DNA from: Bacteroides thetaiotaomicron VPI-5482
Lineage (GTDB): Bacteria > Bacteroidota > Bacteroidia > Bacteroidales > Bacteroidaceae
NCBI RefSeq assembly: GCF_000011065.1
Contig: NC_004663.1
Location: forward strand, 62,001 to 126,000
Length of the DNA: 64,000 nucleotides
Direction: 5' to 3'
Part shown: piece by piece, positions 9,907 to 18,128 of the stretch
How positions within the stretch are numbered: position 1 is the stretch's first letter
Layout of the letters: every line of letters starts with the position of its first letter
Program-made: the position numbers and the translations under genes
The notes under the pieces: model-generated
The model's input: the letters and a program-made list of their open reading frames with translations, nothing else
What the model was told of the DNA's origin: nothing
The model's database searches: none

Positions 9907-10200
9907 GGAGGCGCATATACGGGAAATCTGCCCTTTAATGCCCTATTGTCCAAGCGTAAGGGCAGAGCCGCCAAAGATGAGCGATTTCGGAGAATCTTAC
10001 GGTCGGAACTCAGCCGTGAAAGAGCTACCCGCCTGGAAGGAAGTTTTGAAACGCAGAAACAACATTATTCACTGGCCAGGATAAAAGCCAGAAACAGGAA
10101 AACGGAAGTACTTTGAGTTTTCTTTGGGATACATACAGCCAATGCGGTATGTATGATAGAAAAGGTCGAAAAGAAAAAAAAGAAAGGCAGCATAATCTGA
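9907..10200 (+). pseudogene. transposase C-terminal remnant
   Basis: The tail of a DDE transposase of the Bacteroides type ending EGSFETQKQHYSLARIKARN. An in-frame TAA at 9904 precedes it and a TGA at 10114-10116 interrupts it, after which the next frame supplies FFGIHTANAV and a lysine-rich end (TGA 10198). It is too short and damaged to act. It is a different family member from the IS at 4740. It marks the left flank as a graveyard of mobile DNA. Confidence 0.7.
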
Positions 10201-10432
10201 CTAAAATAAGAGGAAAAGAGGAGAGGTTTTAACTTCCCCTAAAAAAGATATGTACATAATGCATGGGTGGGAAGAAAAAATAAGAATATGTAAATAATGT
10301 TCTATGAAAAAGATAGAAGACTGGGAGAATTGAACGAAAAAATCAAGAGAAAAGCTCACGTAAAGTAAAACTTTTTTCTTAATTTAGAAGAAAGAGGAAC
10401 ATTTACTGAATATCCATAAATAGAGTTAGAGT

Positions 10433-10723
10433 ATGGATGGGGTAATTACAAAACAATCAGAAGAATATATTATGATAATGAGGATGCTTAGAAAATGCTC
10501 AAAGGAAATTCTTGAATTTCAGAATTTGCAGGTTCCTGTAGCTAATGAGGTTTATATGACTGGTGAGCAGGTATGTAGTATGTTACATATATCAAGCAGG
10601 ACTTTGCAAAAGTTGCAGGATGAAAAGGGGATAGCTTATACTGTTATAGGTGGCAAGTTCCTTTATCCTCTTTCCAAATTGCAATCGGTATTGGAAAAAA
10701 ATTATAGAAGTTATCTTCGTTAA
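10433..10723 (+). CDS. small helix-turn-helix (excisionase-like) protein
   Basis: A 96-residue protein with a MerR/excisionase-type winged helix at residues 45-90: MTGEQVCSMLHISSRTLQKL, then the wing GGKFLYPLSKL. Such proteins bind DNA near integrase sites and steer excision or regulate small mobile elements. It lies outside the left att repeat, so it probably belongs to a neighbouring older element. AT-rich leader and no strong SD. Confidence 0.65.
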   Translation: MDGVITKQSEEYIMIMRMLRKCSKEILEFQNLQVPVANEVYMTGEQVCSMLHISSRTLQKLQDEKGIAYTVIGGKFLYPLSKLQSVLEKNYRSYLR

Positions 10724-10736
10724 ATCAAGTGATGAA

Positions 10737-10768
10737 TTTGTATTTATACTGCTTTTTTCGTATATTTG
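10737..10768 (+). promoter_or_regulatory. Bacteroides-type promoter
   Basis: TTTG (10737-10740), exactly 20 bases, then TATATTTG (10761-10768): a full match to the Bacteroides -33/-7 consensus. Transcription would begin near 10775 and cross the left att repeat to the terminator at 10947. No ORF follows, so the product may be a short noncoding RNA. Confidence 0.7.
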
Positions 10769-10895
10769 CAAAAGTAAGTAAAAGTGTAACAGGAAGAAAG
10801 TTGCAGCATATATGCGGTGAATTATGCGGTGTCATAGGAATTGAGGATTTATGTAAGATGCTGATAATGAGTAAGGAACCTTAAAGTTAATCGTT

Positions 10896-10909
10896 CCCTG
10901 TCTCTCCGC
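10896..10909. repeat. left attachment-site core (attL)
   Basis: Left copy of CCCTGTCTCTCCGC. It is identical to 49264-49277 and differs at two positions from the tRNA-Ser 3' end (CCCGCTCTCTCCGC at 49461-49474). Confidence 0.7.
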
Positions 10910-10919
10910 AGAACCTACT

Positions 10920-10950
10920 GGACAAAACAGGACAGTAAGTGGACAAAAAC
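10920..10950 (+). repeat. phased GGACA repeats, left end
   Basis: GGACA starts at 10920, 10930 and 10941, about one helical turn apart, immediately inside the left att core. A further GGACA and a TTTGTCC follow near 11084-11120. Probable binding sites for integrase or another element protein. Confidence 0.55.
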
Positions 10951-10980
10951 CTACAAATCAGCGATTTGTAGGTTTTTTTT
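10947..10980 (+). terminator. rho-independent terminator at left end of element
   Basis: Perfect 13-bp stem AAACCTACAAATC / GATTTGTAGGTTT with a 3-base loop and eight Ts. It isolates the integrase from transcription entering from the left flank. Confidence 0.85.
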
Positions 10981-11183
10981 ATTGCCTATAAGTCTTGTTT
11001 CCAAGACAACAAAAGGACTATAAAAGACATAGTTTCGTTACTAAATCGTTACCTATTCCCTACCGGACAAAAACGGTAACGATTTGTCCCGAAATGACCG
11101 CAGAAAGTCTGAATTTGTCCACCGTCTATCTATCTCACATTTAACAAGTTATTAGTAGTTTTGCAACTTAAAAATGTGAGGTT

Positions 11184-12416
11184 ATGAAGAGTACATTTAA
11201 AGTCCTTTTCTATTTAAAGAAAGGCTCTGAAAAAAAGAACGGTGAAGTTATGATTATGGCAAGAATTACCATTGACGGTAAACTTTGCCAGTTCAGCACA
11301 AAACAAAGCATTTTGCCTGATAGCTGGAATATCGCAGCAGGAAAAGCCAAAGGTAAGGATGCAGGTAAAATCAATGCTTTATTAGATGATATAAAAGCAT
11401 CCCTGAACAATATCTACCACGAACAACAACGGCGTGACAATTATGTAACAGCCGAAAAGGTGAAGAATGAATTTTTGGGACACAGTGAGAAACACGAAAC
11501 CGTCCTTACCCTTTTCAAAAAGCACAATGATGATGTTAAGCAGTTGGTCGGCATATCTAAAACGATTGCTACCTACCGTAAATATGAAGTGACCCGCCGC
11601 CATCTTGCCGAGTTCATCCAAAGCAAATATAATGTATCGGATTTTGCGATAAATGAAATAACACCGATGTTCATTACAGACTTCGAGTTATATTTGCGTA
11701 CTACCTGTAAATGTGGTTATAACACGACCGCCAAGTTCATGCAGTTTTTCAAACGTATCATCCTGATTGCCCGTAATAATGGCATTTTGATAGGCGACCC
11801 ATTCGCCAGTTATAAAATACGTTTGGAAAAAGTGGATAGGGGTTACTTGTCAGAGGATGAAATAAAAATCATCCTTAAAAAGAAGATGGTTTCTGAACGG
11901 TTGGAAAACGTCAGGGACTTGTTTATCTTTTCCTGCTTCACTGGTTTGGCTTACATAGATGTTGCCAATCTTACGCAAGATAATATTCGTAAATCCTTTG
12001 ACGGTAATTTATGGATAATCACCAAACGTCAAAAAACTAACACGGACGTAAATGTTCCTTTGCTGGATATTCCCAAAATGATATTGAAGAAGTATAAAGG
12101 TAATTTGCCTGATGGTAAGATACTTCCTGTAATCAGCAATCAGAAATTAAATGCGTATTTGAAAGAAATTGCGGATGTTTGCGGGATTAAAAAGAACTTG
12201 ACATTTCACCTTGCAAGGCATACTTTTGCAACGACAACTACTCTTGCAAAAGGTGTACCGGTTGAAACTGTTAGTAAGATGCTGGGACACACCAACATAG
12301 AAACCACACAGATATACGCCCGCATTACCAATAACAAGATAAGTAACGATATGCAGGGACTTGACAAGAAATTTGTCGGCATTGAAAAAATCTACAAAGA
12401 AGTATCTATGAAATAG
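11184..12416 (+). CDS. int: tyrosine recombinase integrase
   Basis: Catalyses integration and excision of the element. 410 residues: an N-terminal arm-binding region (1-95), SAM-like core-binding domain (about 105-210) and catalytic domain (220-400). Visible catalytic residues are the Lys region near 281, His342 and Arg345 in HLARH, His369 in LGHT and Tyr378 in QIYAR. The first Arg of the usual TGLR motif is replaced (TGLAYIDV, 253-260), as is known for IntDOT-type enzymes. A TAGTTTTG -7 box at 11156-11163 gives a leader of about 15 bases. The palindrome at 12425 follows directly and may end the transcript. Confidence 0.92.
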   Translation: MKSTFKVLFYLKKGSEKKNGEVMIMARITIDGKLCQFSTKQSILPDSWNIAAGKAKGKDAGKINALLDDIKASLNNIYHEQQRRDNYVTAEKVKNEFLGHSEKHETVLTLFKKHNDDVKQLVGISKTIATYRKYEVTRRHLAEFIQSKYNVSDFAINEITPMFITDFELYLRTTCKCGYNTTAKFMQFFKRIILIARNNGILIGDPFASYKIRLEKVDRGYLSEDEIKIILKKKMVSERLENVRDLFIFSCFTGLAYIDVANLTQDNIRKSFDGNLWIITKRQKTNTDVNVPLLDIPKMILKKYKGNLPDGKILPVISNQKLNAYLKEIADVCGIKKNLTFHLARHTFATTTTLAKGVPVETVSKMLGHTNIETTQIYARITNNKISNDMQGLDKKFVGIEKIYKEVSMK

Positions 12417-12424
12417 GTATATAG

Positions 12425-12455
12425 GGGAACTTATCACAATTTGTGATAAGTCCCT
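12425..12455. repeat. palindromic 31-bp repeat, intergenic copy
   Basis: Palindrome around CTTATCACAA-TTTGTGATAAG between int and the ORF6N gene. Its reverse complement recurs exactly over 31 bp at 12671-12701 inside the ORF6N gene. It could be an operator and also a weak terminator for int. Confidence 0.65.
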
Positions 12456-12492
12456 TTATGCTTCCAATTACTCACCATTAAATAATAACATT

Positions 12493-12999
12493 ATGGACTT
12501 ACAAATCATCCAAAACAAAATCTTTGAGGTCAGAGGTTGCCGGGTCATGCTCGATTTCCATTTGGCAGAACTTTATCAAGTTGAAACAAGAGCTTTGAAA
12601 CAGGCAGTTAAAAGAAACTTATCCCGTTTTCCCAGTGACTTTGCTTTTCAGCTAACAAAGGATGAATGGCAGGGACTTATCACAAATTGTGATAAGTTCC
12701 CTGAAAATATCCGGCACACACCGACCCCGCCTCTCGCATTTTTGGAGCAGGGTGTCGCCATGCTTAGTAGTGTCTTACGCAGTCAGACTGCCATAGACGT
12801 GAATATTTCCATCATGCGTGCTTTCGTCCTCATGCGGCAAATGTCAATCGGTTACGAGGAACTTCTTAAACGCATCGAAGAACTGGAACAGAGTACGGAT
12901 GCACAATTCAGCGAGGTTTACCAAGCACTTACCCAATTACTAAGTAAACCTGACCCAAAGCCACGCAAACCGATAGGATATAGAACCTATGATGAATAA
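12493..12999 (+). CDS. ORF6N-domain protein
   Basis: A 168-residue protein with an N-terminal ORF6N (KilA-N/Bro-related) domain: IQNKIFEVRGCRVMLDFHLA, YQVETRALKQAVKRN, FPSDFAFQLT and TPPLAFLEQGVAMLSSVLRS. The C-terminus is coiled (YEELLKRIEELEQ). The family is common on phages and conjugative elements and is thought to bind DNA; the exact role is unknown. The coding sequence holds a second copy of the upstream palindrome (12671-12701). Confidence 0.85.
   Translation: MDLQIIQNKIFEVRGCRVMLDFHLAELYQVETRALKQAVKRNLSRFPSDFAFQLTKDEWQGLITNCDKFPENIRHTPTPPLAFLEQGVAMLSSVLRSQTAIDVNISIMRAFVLMRQMSIGYEELLKRIEELEQSTDAQFSEVYQALTQLLSKPDPKPRKPIGYRTYDE
12671..12701. repeat. palindromic 31-bp repeat, copy inside ORF6N gene
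   Basis: Exact inverted copy of 12425-12455. Here it encodes part of WQGLITNCDKFPE. Confidence 0.7.
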
Positions 13000-13147
13000 C
13001 GGTTTAAGGTATTCGGTTGTCTAAGGGGTGTCATCAGTGATACCCCTTTTTCAGTTCCCTAAAGTAATGTATCTCAATCACAAATTTTAGCAAAGTTACA
13101 GCCCGGCAGGGACAAATACCAAATCCGAGCCGTTCCGGTTTTCTAAA

Positions 13148-13167
13148 AAATCTCCACACCTACGGGT
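13148..13167 (+). repeat. 20-bp leader repeat, copy 1
   Basis: AAATCTCCACACCTACGGGT, 110 bp before the RadC-like gene. An identical copy lies at 13860-13879, 149 bp before ardA. Both are followed by an AT-rich leader ending in a similar AAAATTCAA word just before the ATG. Confidence 0.7.
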
Positions 13168-13257
13168 CGTATTTTTTGAAAAGATTAGGTTGAAGTCCCC
13201 GCCAAACTGTGGGTGTCCGGCAAAATTTCTTATTGTTTAATTTAAAATTCAAGTGTT

Positions 13258-13710
13258 ATGAAAACAACAGAATTTACCATGCCGGAAATCACTATCTCTT
13301 ATAAAGACAATGTAAAAGCATCCGAAAGAGTGAAAATACTCTCATCCGAAACGTCCTATACTTATCTGAAACCGTTCTATGCGGAATGTATGGAACACCA
13401 CGAAGAAAGTTATGTAATGTTCCTCAATCGGGCAAACAAGGCTTTAGGCATTTCCCTTATCTCTAAAGGCGGCATGGCTGAAACAGTAATGGACGTGAAA
13501 ATCATCCTGCAAACCGCCTTAAAAGTCCATGCTTCGGGGATAGTCCTTTCACATAACCACCCATCGGGCAATCTACGTCCGAGCGAACCGGATAAAAAAA
13601 TAACTACCAAAATAAATGAAGCCTGCAAGGTCTTGGATTTACACCTGTTAGACCATATCATCTTAACAGAAGAAAGCTATTACAGTTTTGCAGACGAAGG
13701 GCTTTTATAA
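13258..13710 (+). CDS. RadC-like JAB/MPN domain protein
   Basis: 150 residues of the RadC family with a JAMM zinc site: an upstream Glu in HHEESYVMF and the HNHPSGNLRPSEPD motif (two His, Ser, Asp). RadC-like proteins on Bacteroides conjugative elements are frequent; the activity is not established, and DNA repair is only a historical label. It lacks the N-terminal helix-hairpin-helix region of chromosomal RadC. The stop lies inside a terminator hairpin. Confidence 0.88.
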   Translation: MKTTEFTMPEITISYKDNVKASERVKILSSETSYTYLKPFYAECMEHHEESYVMFLNRANKALGISLISKGGMAETVMDVKIILQTALKVHASGIVLSHNHPSGNLRPSEPDKKITTKINEACKVLDLHLLDHIILTEESYYSFADEGLL

Positions 13711-13720
13711 GCCCTTTTTT
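13697..13720 (+). terminator. terminator at end of RadC-like gene
   Basis: Stem AAGGGCTT / AAGCCCTT (13697-13704, 13709-13716) with a run of Ts. It overlaps the stop codon. Confidence 0.75.
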
Positions 13721-13859
13721 TACTCTCTCATTACCCAATACAAAAAGCCTGATGGCTTTTACTTCTATCCTCTTAAACAAGAGAAAAATTTTCCCTAAAA
13801 CTGATTGGAACATTGTCAAAGGTATATCCGTGCCTGTTACTGTTCAAATTATTTTTTAG

Positions 13860-13879
13860 AAATCTCCACACCTACGGGT
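13860..13879 (+). repeat. 20-bp leader repeat, copy 2
   Basis: Identical to 13148-13167; upstream of ardA. Probably a shared regulatory or leader element. Confidence 0.7.
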
Positions 13880-14008
13880 AGTATTTCATAAATAATAATT
13901 TGCCCTGTACCATTCCCGAACCTTTGAAAAGACAATGTTCCCATTCAGTTAAAGGAAAAATTTATGTGGTGGGCGACAAGCGATGTAAACAATTAAAATT
14001 CAAAAGTC

Positions 14009-14542
14009 ATGGAAACAGTAACTTTATCAGAAGCAAGAGTTTATGTAGGTACTTACAACAAGTATAACAGTGGTTCACTTTTCGGCAAGTGGTTAGACCT
14101 TTCCGATTATTCGGACAAGGACGAATTTATGGAAGCGTGCCGGGAACTGCACAAGGACGACCAAGACCCGGAATTTATGTTTCAGGATTACGAGAATATC
14201 CCGGAAGCCCTGATTTCCGAAAGTTGGCTTTCCGATAAGTTCTTTGAGCTTCGGGATGCCATCGAAAAACTAAGTGAAACCCAGCAGGAAGCGTTTTTCG
14301 TATGGTGCGACCACCACAACAACGATATAAGCGAAGAAGATGCGGACGACCTTATTTCTTCTTTTGAGGATGAATATCAGGGAGAATATAAAGACGAGGA
14401 AGATTACGCCTATGAAATTGTAGAGGAATGTTACGACCTGCCGGAGTTCGCAAAGACCTACTTTGATTATTCGGCTTTTGCCCGTGACCTGTTTATGACT
14501 GATTACTGGATGGATAATGGTTTTGTTTTCCGTTGCGCCTGA
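14009..14542 (+). CDS. ardA: antirestriction protein ArdA
   Basis: 177-residue strongly acidic protein. ArdA mimics bent B-DNA and blocks type I restriction enzymes in a new host. Visible features: VYVGTYNKYNSGSLFGKWLDL at the N-terminus, FFVWCDHHNNDI in the middle, DDLISSFEDEYQGEY, and a C-terminus typical of the family (YFDYSAFARDLFMTDYWMDNGFVFR). It starts at ATG 14009 after a leader sharing the 20-bp repeat with the RadC-like gene. A GGGTGGA/TCCACCC hairpin without a T run lies just after it (14552-14569). Confidence 0.92.
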   Translation: METVTLSEARVYVGTYNKYNSGSLFGKWLDLSDYSDKDEFMEACRELHKDDQDPEFMFQDYENIPEALISESWLSDKFFELRDAIEKLSETQQEAFFVWCDHHNNDISEEDADDLISSFEDEYQGEYKDEEDYAYEIVEECYDLPEFAKTYFDYSAFARDLFMTDYWMDNGFVFRCA

Positions 14543-14585
14543 TTACTAACCGGGTGGAGCAATCCACCCACAACACACCAAGACA

Positions 14586-14798
14586 ATGAAAGTATATAAT
14601 AAGATAACGACTTTTTTACGGTGGTTCATACTTGCTTTTATCATCTATCAGGCAGCCACCAGCACCACCGGAATATGGATAGCCCTAATTATAGGCTTTT
14701 TTATTATCCGGTTCGTTCTCCGGCTGTTTATCTCTGCCGTTTACCTGCTTTGTATGGCGTTTATTTTCATTGTGCTGCTTTCACTTCTGATTATCTGA
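14586..14798 (+). CDS. small membrane protein
   Basis: 70 residues, almost all hydrophobic, with two or three membrane spans (FILAFIIYQAAT, IALIIGFFIIRFVLRLFI, YLLCMAFIFIVLLSLLII). Follows ardA by 43 bp and may share its transcript. Function not recognised. Confidence 0.55.
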   Translation: MKVYNKITTFLRWFILAFIIYQAATSTTGIWIALIIGFFIIRFVLRLFISAVYLLCMAFIFIVLLSLLII

Positions 14799-14822
14799 TA
14801 ACTCATTGTAAATTATAGTAGT

Positions 14823-15017
14823 ATGGAAACTTTAAACAAAAACGGGGTAAGCATTACTCAAACACCGGGAGAAGAAAAATATGTAAAATGCTGTTTAGGC
14901 GCATTTAGGGGGCAAATCTATTATCAATATGATTACTGCCATTTCAATGATAACCTATTTTCTATATTAGGTAAATATTATCGACTACAGAATGATTGGT
15001 TGAAAACTCAAAAGTAA
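14823..15017 (+). CDS. small DUF3873-like protein
   Basis: 64 residues beginning with the pattern NGVSITQTPGEEKYVKC and containing YYQYDYCHFNDNLFS. This resembles the DUF3873 proteins commonly found beside ardA on Bacteroides elements. No catalytic motif. Starts 24 bp after the membrane protein gene. Confidence 0.6.
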   Translation: METLNKNGVSITQTPGEEKYVKCCLGAFRGQIYYQYDYCHFNDNLFSILGKYYRLQNDWLKTQK

Positions 15018-15114
15018 AAAGAAAATCCGGCAGGAGAAATCTAGCCAGACTTCTTTCTTTTGTGAGCCAAAGCGGAAAAGAAAGTAGTAAAGAAGCCTTA
15101 TCCAGTAAGTAATA

Positions 15115-16035
15115 TTAAACAGGAGAACCTAAACTCCAATTAACCAGCCATTTATTTAATGCCTTTATATTATCTATATTTTGAAAATAATCTATACCAT
15201 CAGACCCCATCATATATATAGGTATACCTGCCTTGTATTCTCTAAAGTAATACGCTATGGCTTCAAAATACACTTGTGGTGTAGGAATACAAATACAAAA
15301 ATGGTGTGTTCTAAGTTTAGTCAATGAATAAATTATAAAAAAACCTCTGTACACATTGCTATTTGAAAAGTAGATACCATCTTTTACGCTAATAGAAGTT
15401 TGTTTTGTCCACAGACTTTCAGGAATAATATGCTTTGCTGGATTTAATATTTGTTCTCTTATCCTATCATAGAAGCTATTTAAAAGAAAAGAATATCCAA
15501 AACGAGCAAAAAGTATAATATACGCATTCTTTAAAATTGCCGTAGATACTTTTTTCATGTCAATTTTCAGAGGATGGTTCTGTATATCTATAATACCTCC
15601 TACTGTTAATTTAGAAAGATGATTTGTTAAAGCTTTAGGGTTGTTTATCTTATTAGGAATAATCATCTTTAATTCTTTAGTATTTCCAACTTCTAAATTT
15701 GCATTTATAGTAGTTTCATCATCGAAGATTTTAACTCGTCTATTAGAACCCGGAAGAAACTCTTGTTCTTCTAAATAGGTAATAAAATTCACAAGATGAA
15801 TATCTGTTTCATGTCCACAAGTGTTATTGCATTTTTTACACGTTATAGCAATTTTCTTTCCACCTAAAGATGCTTGAGGTGCATCTTCCATCGATAGTTT
15901 ATTTAATTGTTCTTTATTAAAACTATTTAAGCAAATAGGACAAATGTATTCACCCGTTCTTTCAATTAGTCCATTTTGGCGTAATAACTCCAATTGACCT
16001 GCATATATACTAAATACATTATCAATGTTTGGCAT
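15115..16035 (-). CDS. HNH-like zinc protein (cargo, unknown function)
   Basis: 306 residues from ATG 16035; an in-frame GTG at 16056 is less likely. An N-terminal HNH-like treble-clef motif is visible: C32-P-I-C35, SMEDAPQASLGGK (50-60), then C66-K-K-C69-N. The usual first His is replaced by Asp51 (EDAP instead of EHVP), so nuclease activity is uncertain. The rest is mixed alpha/beta with no known motif. It lies 73 bp after the HEPN-like gene on the same strand, in AT-rich DNA unlike the flanking tra genes, which suggests separately acquired cargo. Possible roles are defence or a toxin system; this is inference only. Confidence 0.6.
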   Translation of the reverse strand: MPNIDNVFSIYAGQLELLRQNGLIERTGEYICPICLNSFNKEQLNKLSMEDAPQASLGGKKIAITCKKCNNTCGHETDIHLVNFITYLEEQEFLPGSNRRVKIFDDETTINANLEVGNTKELKMIIPNKINNPKALTNHLSKLTVGGIIDIQNHPLKIDMKKVSTAILKNAYIILFARFGYSFLLNSFYDRIREQILNPAKHIIPESLWTKQTSISVKDGIYFSNSNVYRGFFIIYSLTKLRTHHFCICIPTPQVYFEAIAYYFREYKAGIPIYMMGSDGIDYFQNIDNIKALNKWLVNWSLGSPV

Positions 16036-16108
16036 AACTGTATTTTTGAGTTTCACACTGGAGACATCATATAAAACAAGATTGATAATGTCAGCCTTGT
16101 TTTATTGT

Positions 16109-16975
16109 TTATAAGTTAAAAAGTGAATCTATTTCTGAATCATCTATTGACTGCATAAGAAATTGGTTCTCTATATTTTGAATAAAATCAGAAACTTTCT
16201 GAGCCAATATTGAAACATCATCCTTGCTAATATCACGAAGATTTCCATTTTTATCCTTGCCATTTCGATGAACTATATCATGGCGAATACTAATGCATTT
16301 CATTAATTCAGACACATCACCTAAATCAACGCTTAAAGTTGTTTTATAGATGTTCTTAACACGAGGAAGATTATGATATATAATATCACGTAATGTCTTT
16401 TTTATATAGGAATCCAAATTTTCCATTTGCTTAAAAATATCTGAGATAGATATTTTAGAGTCGTTGAAGTCCTTAAAGTTTTCTACAAATAGCCGTTTAT
16501 TATCTTCTGAAGACAATACTTTTTGAATAAGTCTATCACTCAAATATGCTTCCATACTACTGATAACATTAGCATATAAAGTACGGTACAATAATTTACG
16601 TGAAATCTCGTCTAAGGCATCTATTTTATCTAAAACATCAATTGTTTCTACAACATGTTCATCAAAGAACGATGATTTAAATTCTTCATAGTAATCATCC
16701 TCTGGAAACTCCTCTTCTACCGAAACATCATCTACGTCTGATATTTCCCCATCGCCTCCATATATTCCATTATTTATTGTTATGTCAAATATATGTCCAC
16801 AATTTGAACATTCATGTTCATACTCATCATAATTGCAACTATCTCGATGATTTTCTGCTGCAAAATCAGGCGTAGGAACAGAAAGTGCATCTGTTTCATT
16901 TTCAGTACCACATTCAGGACACTTGAATTTTAGTACCACATAATCCGCTATTGGGTTGAAATCAAAAGAAGCCAT
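16109..16975 (-). CDS. zinc-ribbon plus HEPN-like protein (cargo)
   Basis: 288 residues from ATG 16975 (MASFDFNPIADYVV); longer upstream starts would add a meaningless hydrophobic leader. Two CxxC pairs (C19/C22, C56/C59) form a zinc ribbon. An acidic linker (76-105) leads to a helical domain ending in R231-HDIV-H236, the Rx4-H pair typical of HEPN ribonuclease-type domains (RiboL-PSP group). HEPN proteins often act in defence, toxin-antitoxin or stress RNA cleavage. It is first in a two-gene operon with the HNH-like gene. The family call is by motif only. Confidence 0.6.
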   Translation of the reverse strand: MASFDFNPIADYVVLKFKCPECGTENETDALSVPTPDFAAENHRDSCNYDEYEHECSNCGHIFDITINNGIYGGDGEISDVDDVSVEEEFPEDDYYEEFKSSFFDEHVVETIDVLDKIDALDEISRKLLYRTLYANVISSMEAYLSDRLIQKVLSSEDNKRLFVENFKDFNDSKISISDIFKQMENLDSYIKKTLRDIIYHNLPRVKNIYKTTLSVDLGDVSELMKCISIRHDIVHRNGKDKNGNLRDISKDDVSILAQKVSDFIQNIENQFLMQSIDDSEIDSLFNL

Positions 16976-17078
16976 ATATAATTCATTTTTAATACTTAAA
17001 CTTTTATACAAAAGTAGATAAAAAGAAACACTCAACAATATATTGCTGAATGTTTCTTAACACATTTACACAAAAAGG

Positions 17079-17522
17079 TTATTCCTCCTCTTTACTGCTA
17101 TCATTATTGAACGAAAATGTAAGCTGCTGCAACTGCCCGAAGCTGTCCTGAAAATACACATCTACCGTTTGCTGGTCGGTGGATGCAGAGGTATAGTAAA
17201 GCCGGAATGTTTCACCCGGAAGCGGGTACAGGTCATTCGGCAGTAAAACCGTCCCATCGGACATTTTCAGCGTTCCCGCCCCGTCCGGCTGGAAATAGCG
17301 GATGAAATACTTTGTTTCCTCAAACCGCCCGTCCCGGTGAAGCTGACACCTGATTTCGGCGGTTTCACCCACTTTTAATTTTTTCGGCACTGGCATCGTT
17401 TCGATACTAAACGGGTAAGACTGCTGTATATCCACATCGTCATTACACGCACCCACCAATAACAAGGCGGCCATTACATAGCAGCCTATCAAAATGCGGC
17501 TTATAATCTTTCTCATATACAT
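17079..17522 (-). CDS. traQ: conjugative transfer protein TraQ (DUF3872)
   Basis: 147-residue lipoprotein-like protein: signal ending LLLVGAC, then a beta-sandwich (FSIETMPVPKKLKVGETAEIRCQL, KYFIRYFQPDGAGTL). Last gene of the leftward tra operon; DUF3872 members occupy this place in CTnDOT-type elements. Probably periplasmic or outer-membrane part of the mating apparatus. The terminal SSKEEE tail is highly charged. Confidence 0.8.
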   Translation of the reverse strand: MYMRKIISRILIGCYVMAALLLVGACNDDVDIQQSYPFSIETMPVPKKLKVGETAEIRCQLHRDGRFEETKYFIRYFQPDGAGTLKMSDGTVLLPNDLYPLPGETFRLYYTSASTDQQTVDVYFQDSFGQLQQLTFSFNNDSSKEEE

Positions 17523-17543
17523 TATATATAATAGATTAGTTTA

Positions 17544-18128
17544 TCACATTATTATCTTTAGACCGATACCAAACTGTGTATGGAACTTTCCGACTGAAGA
17601 ACCGAACAGGCATCTTTCCCTTGCGTTAATCAGGAACACCACCCGGTCGGTAATGTAACTTTCCAGTTCCAGCGTCAGCGCACCGCCATAGACAAAACCG
17701 TCCTTATCGGTCAGGGTCGAGCCATCGGGCAGCAATTTATCGCCCCAGTTGCTTGTTTCATACCCGGCAAGTGCGGACAATCCCAGTGAAAGAAAAAAGG
17801 TTTTCTTCCGGTCTGAAAGGAAATTCAGATAGTAACCGCCCTCGCCTGTAAACTGGCTGACTGGTATTTGCAAATCCTTATAGGGGTAATGCTTTTCGAG
17901 GTATTCCCCGCCGATAACCCACCTGTTCCCGTTTTTGGTATAGGTACTCATGGCAGCCCCGAAGTAATAGGCGAAATCGCTTTTACTGTTCCAGTGAACA
18001 CCGTCCGCCATGCCGCCCGTAACCTGCAAGCCTTTCATTCCCGGCAGACATCTTTGTGCGTGTGCCTGGTTGAAAGTCAGGCACAGCACAAAAAGGGATA
18101 TAATACAACATATCCTTTTCATGTTCAT
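17544..18128 (-). CDS. traO: conjugative transfer protein TraO
   Basis: 194 residues with a signal peptide (to AHAQ) and a barrel-like outer-membrane pattern (GMKGLQVTGGMADG, FAYYFGAAMSTYTKNGNRW). TraO proteins are outer-membrane components of the Bacteroides mating system. ATG 18128 overlaps the TraN stop as ATGA; an in-frame ATG six bases later is an alternative. Confidence 0.85.
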   Translation of the reverse strand: MNMKRICCIISLFVLCLTFNQAHAQRCLPGMKGLQVTGGMADGVHWNSKSDFAYYFGAAMSTYTKNGNRWVIGGEYLEKHYPYKDLQIPVSQFTGEGGYYLNFLSDRKKTFFLSLGLSALAGYETSNWGDKLLPDGSTLTDKDGFVYGGALTLELESYITDRVVFLINARERCLFGSSVGKFHTQFGIGLKIIM

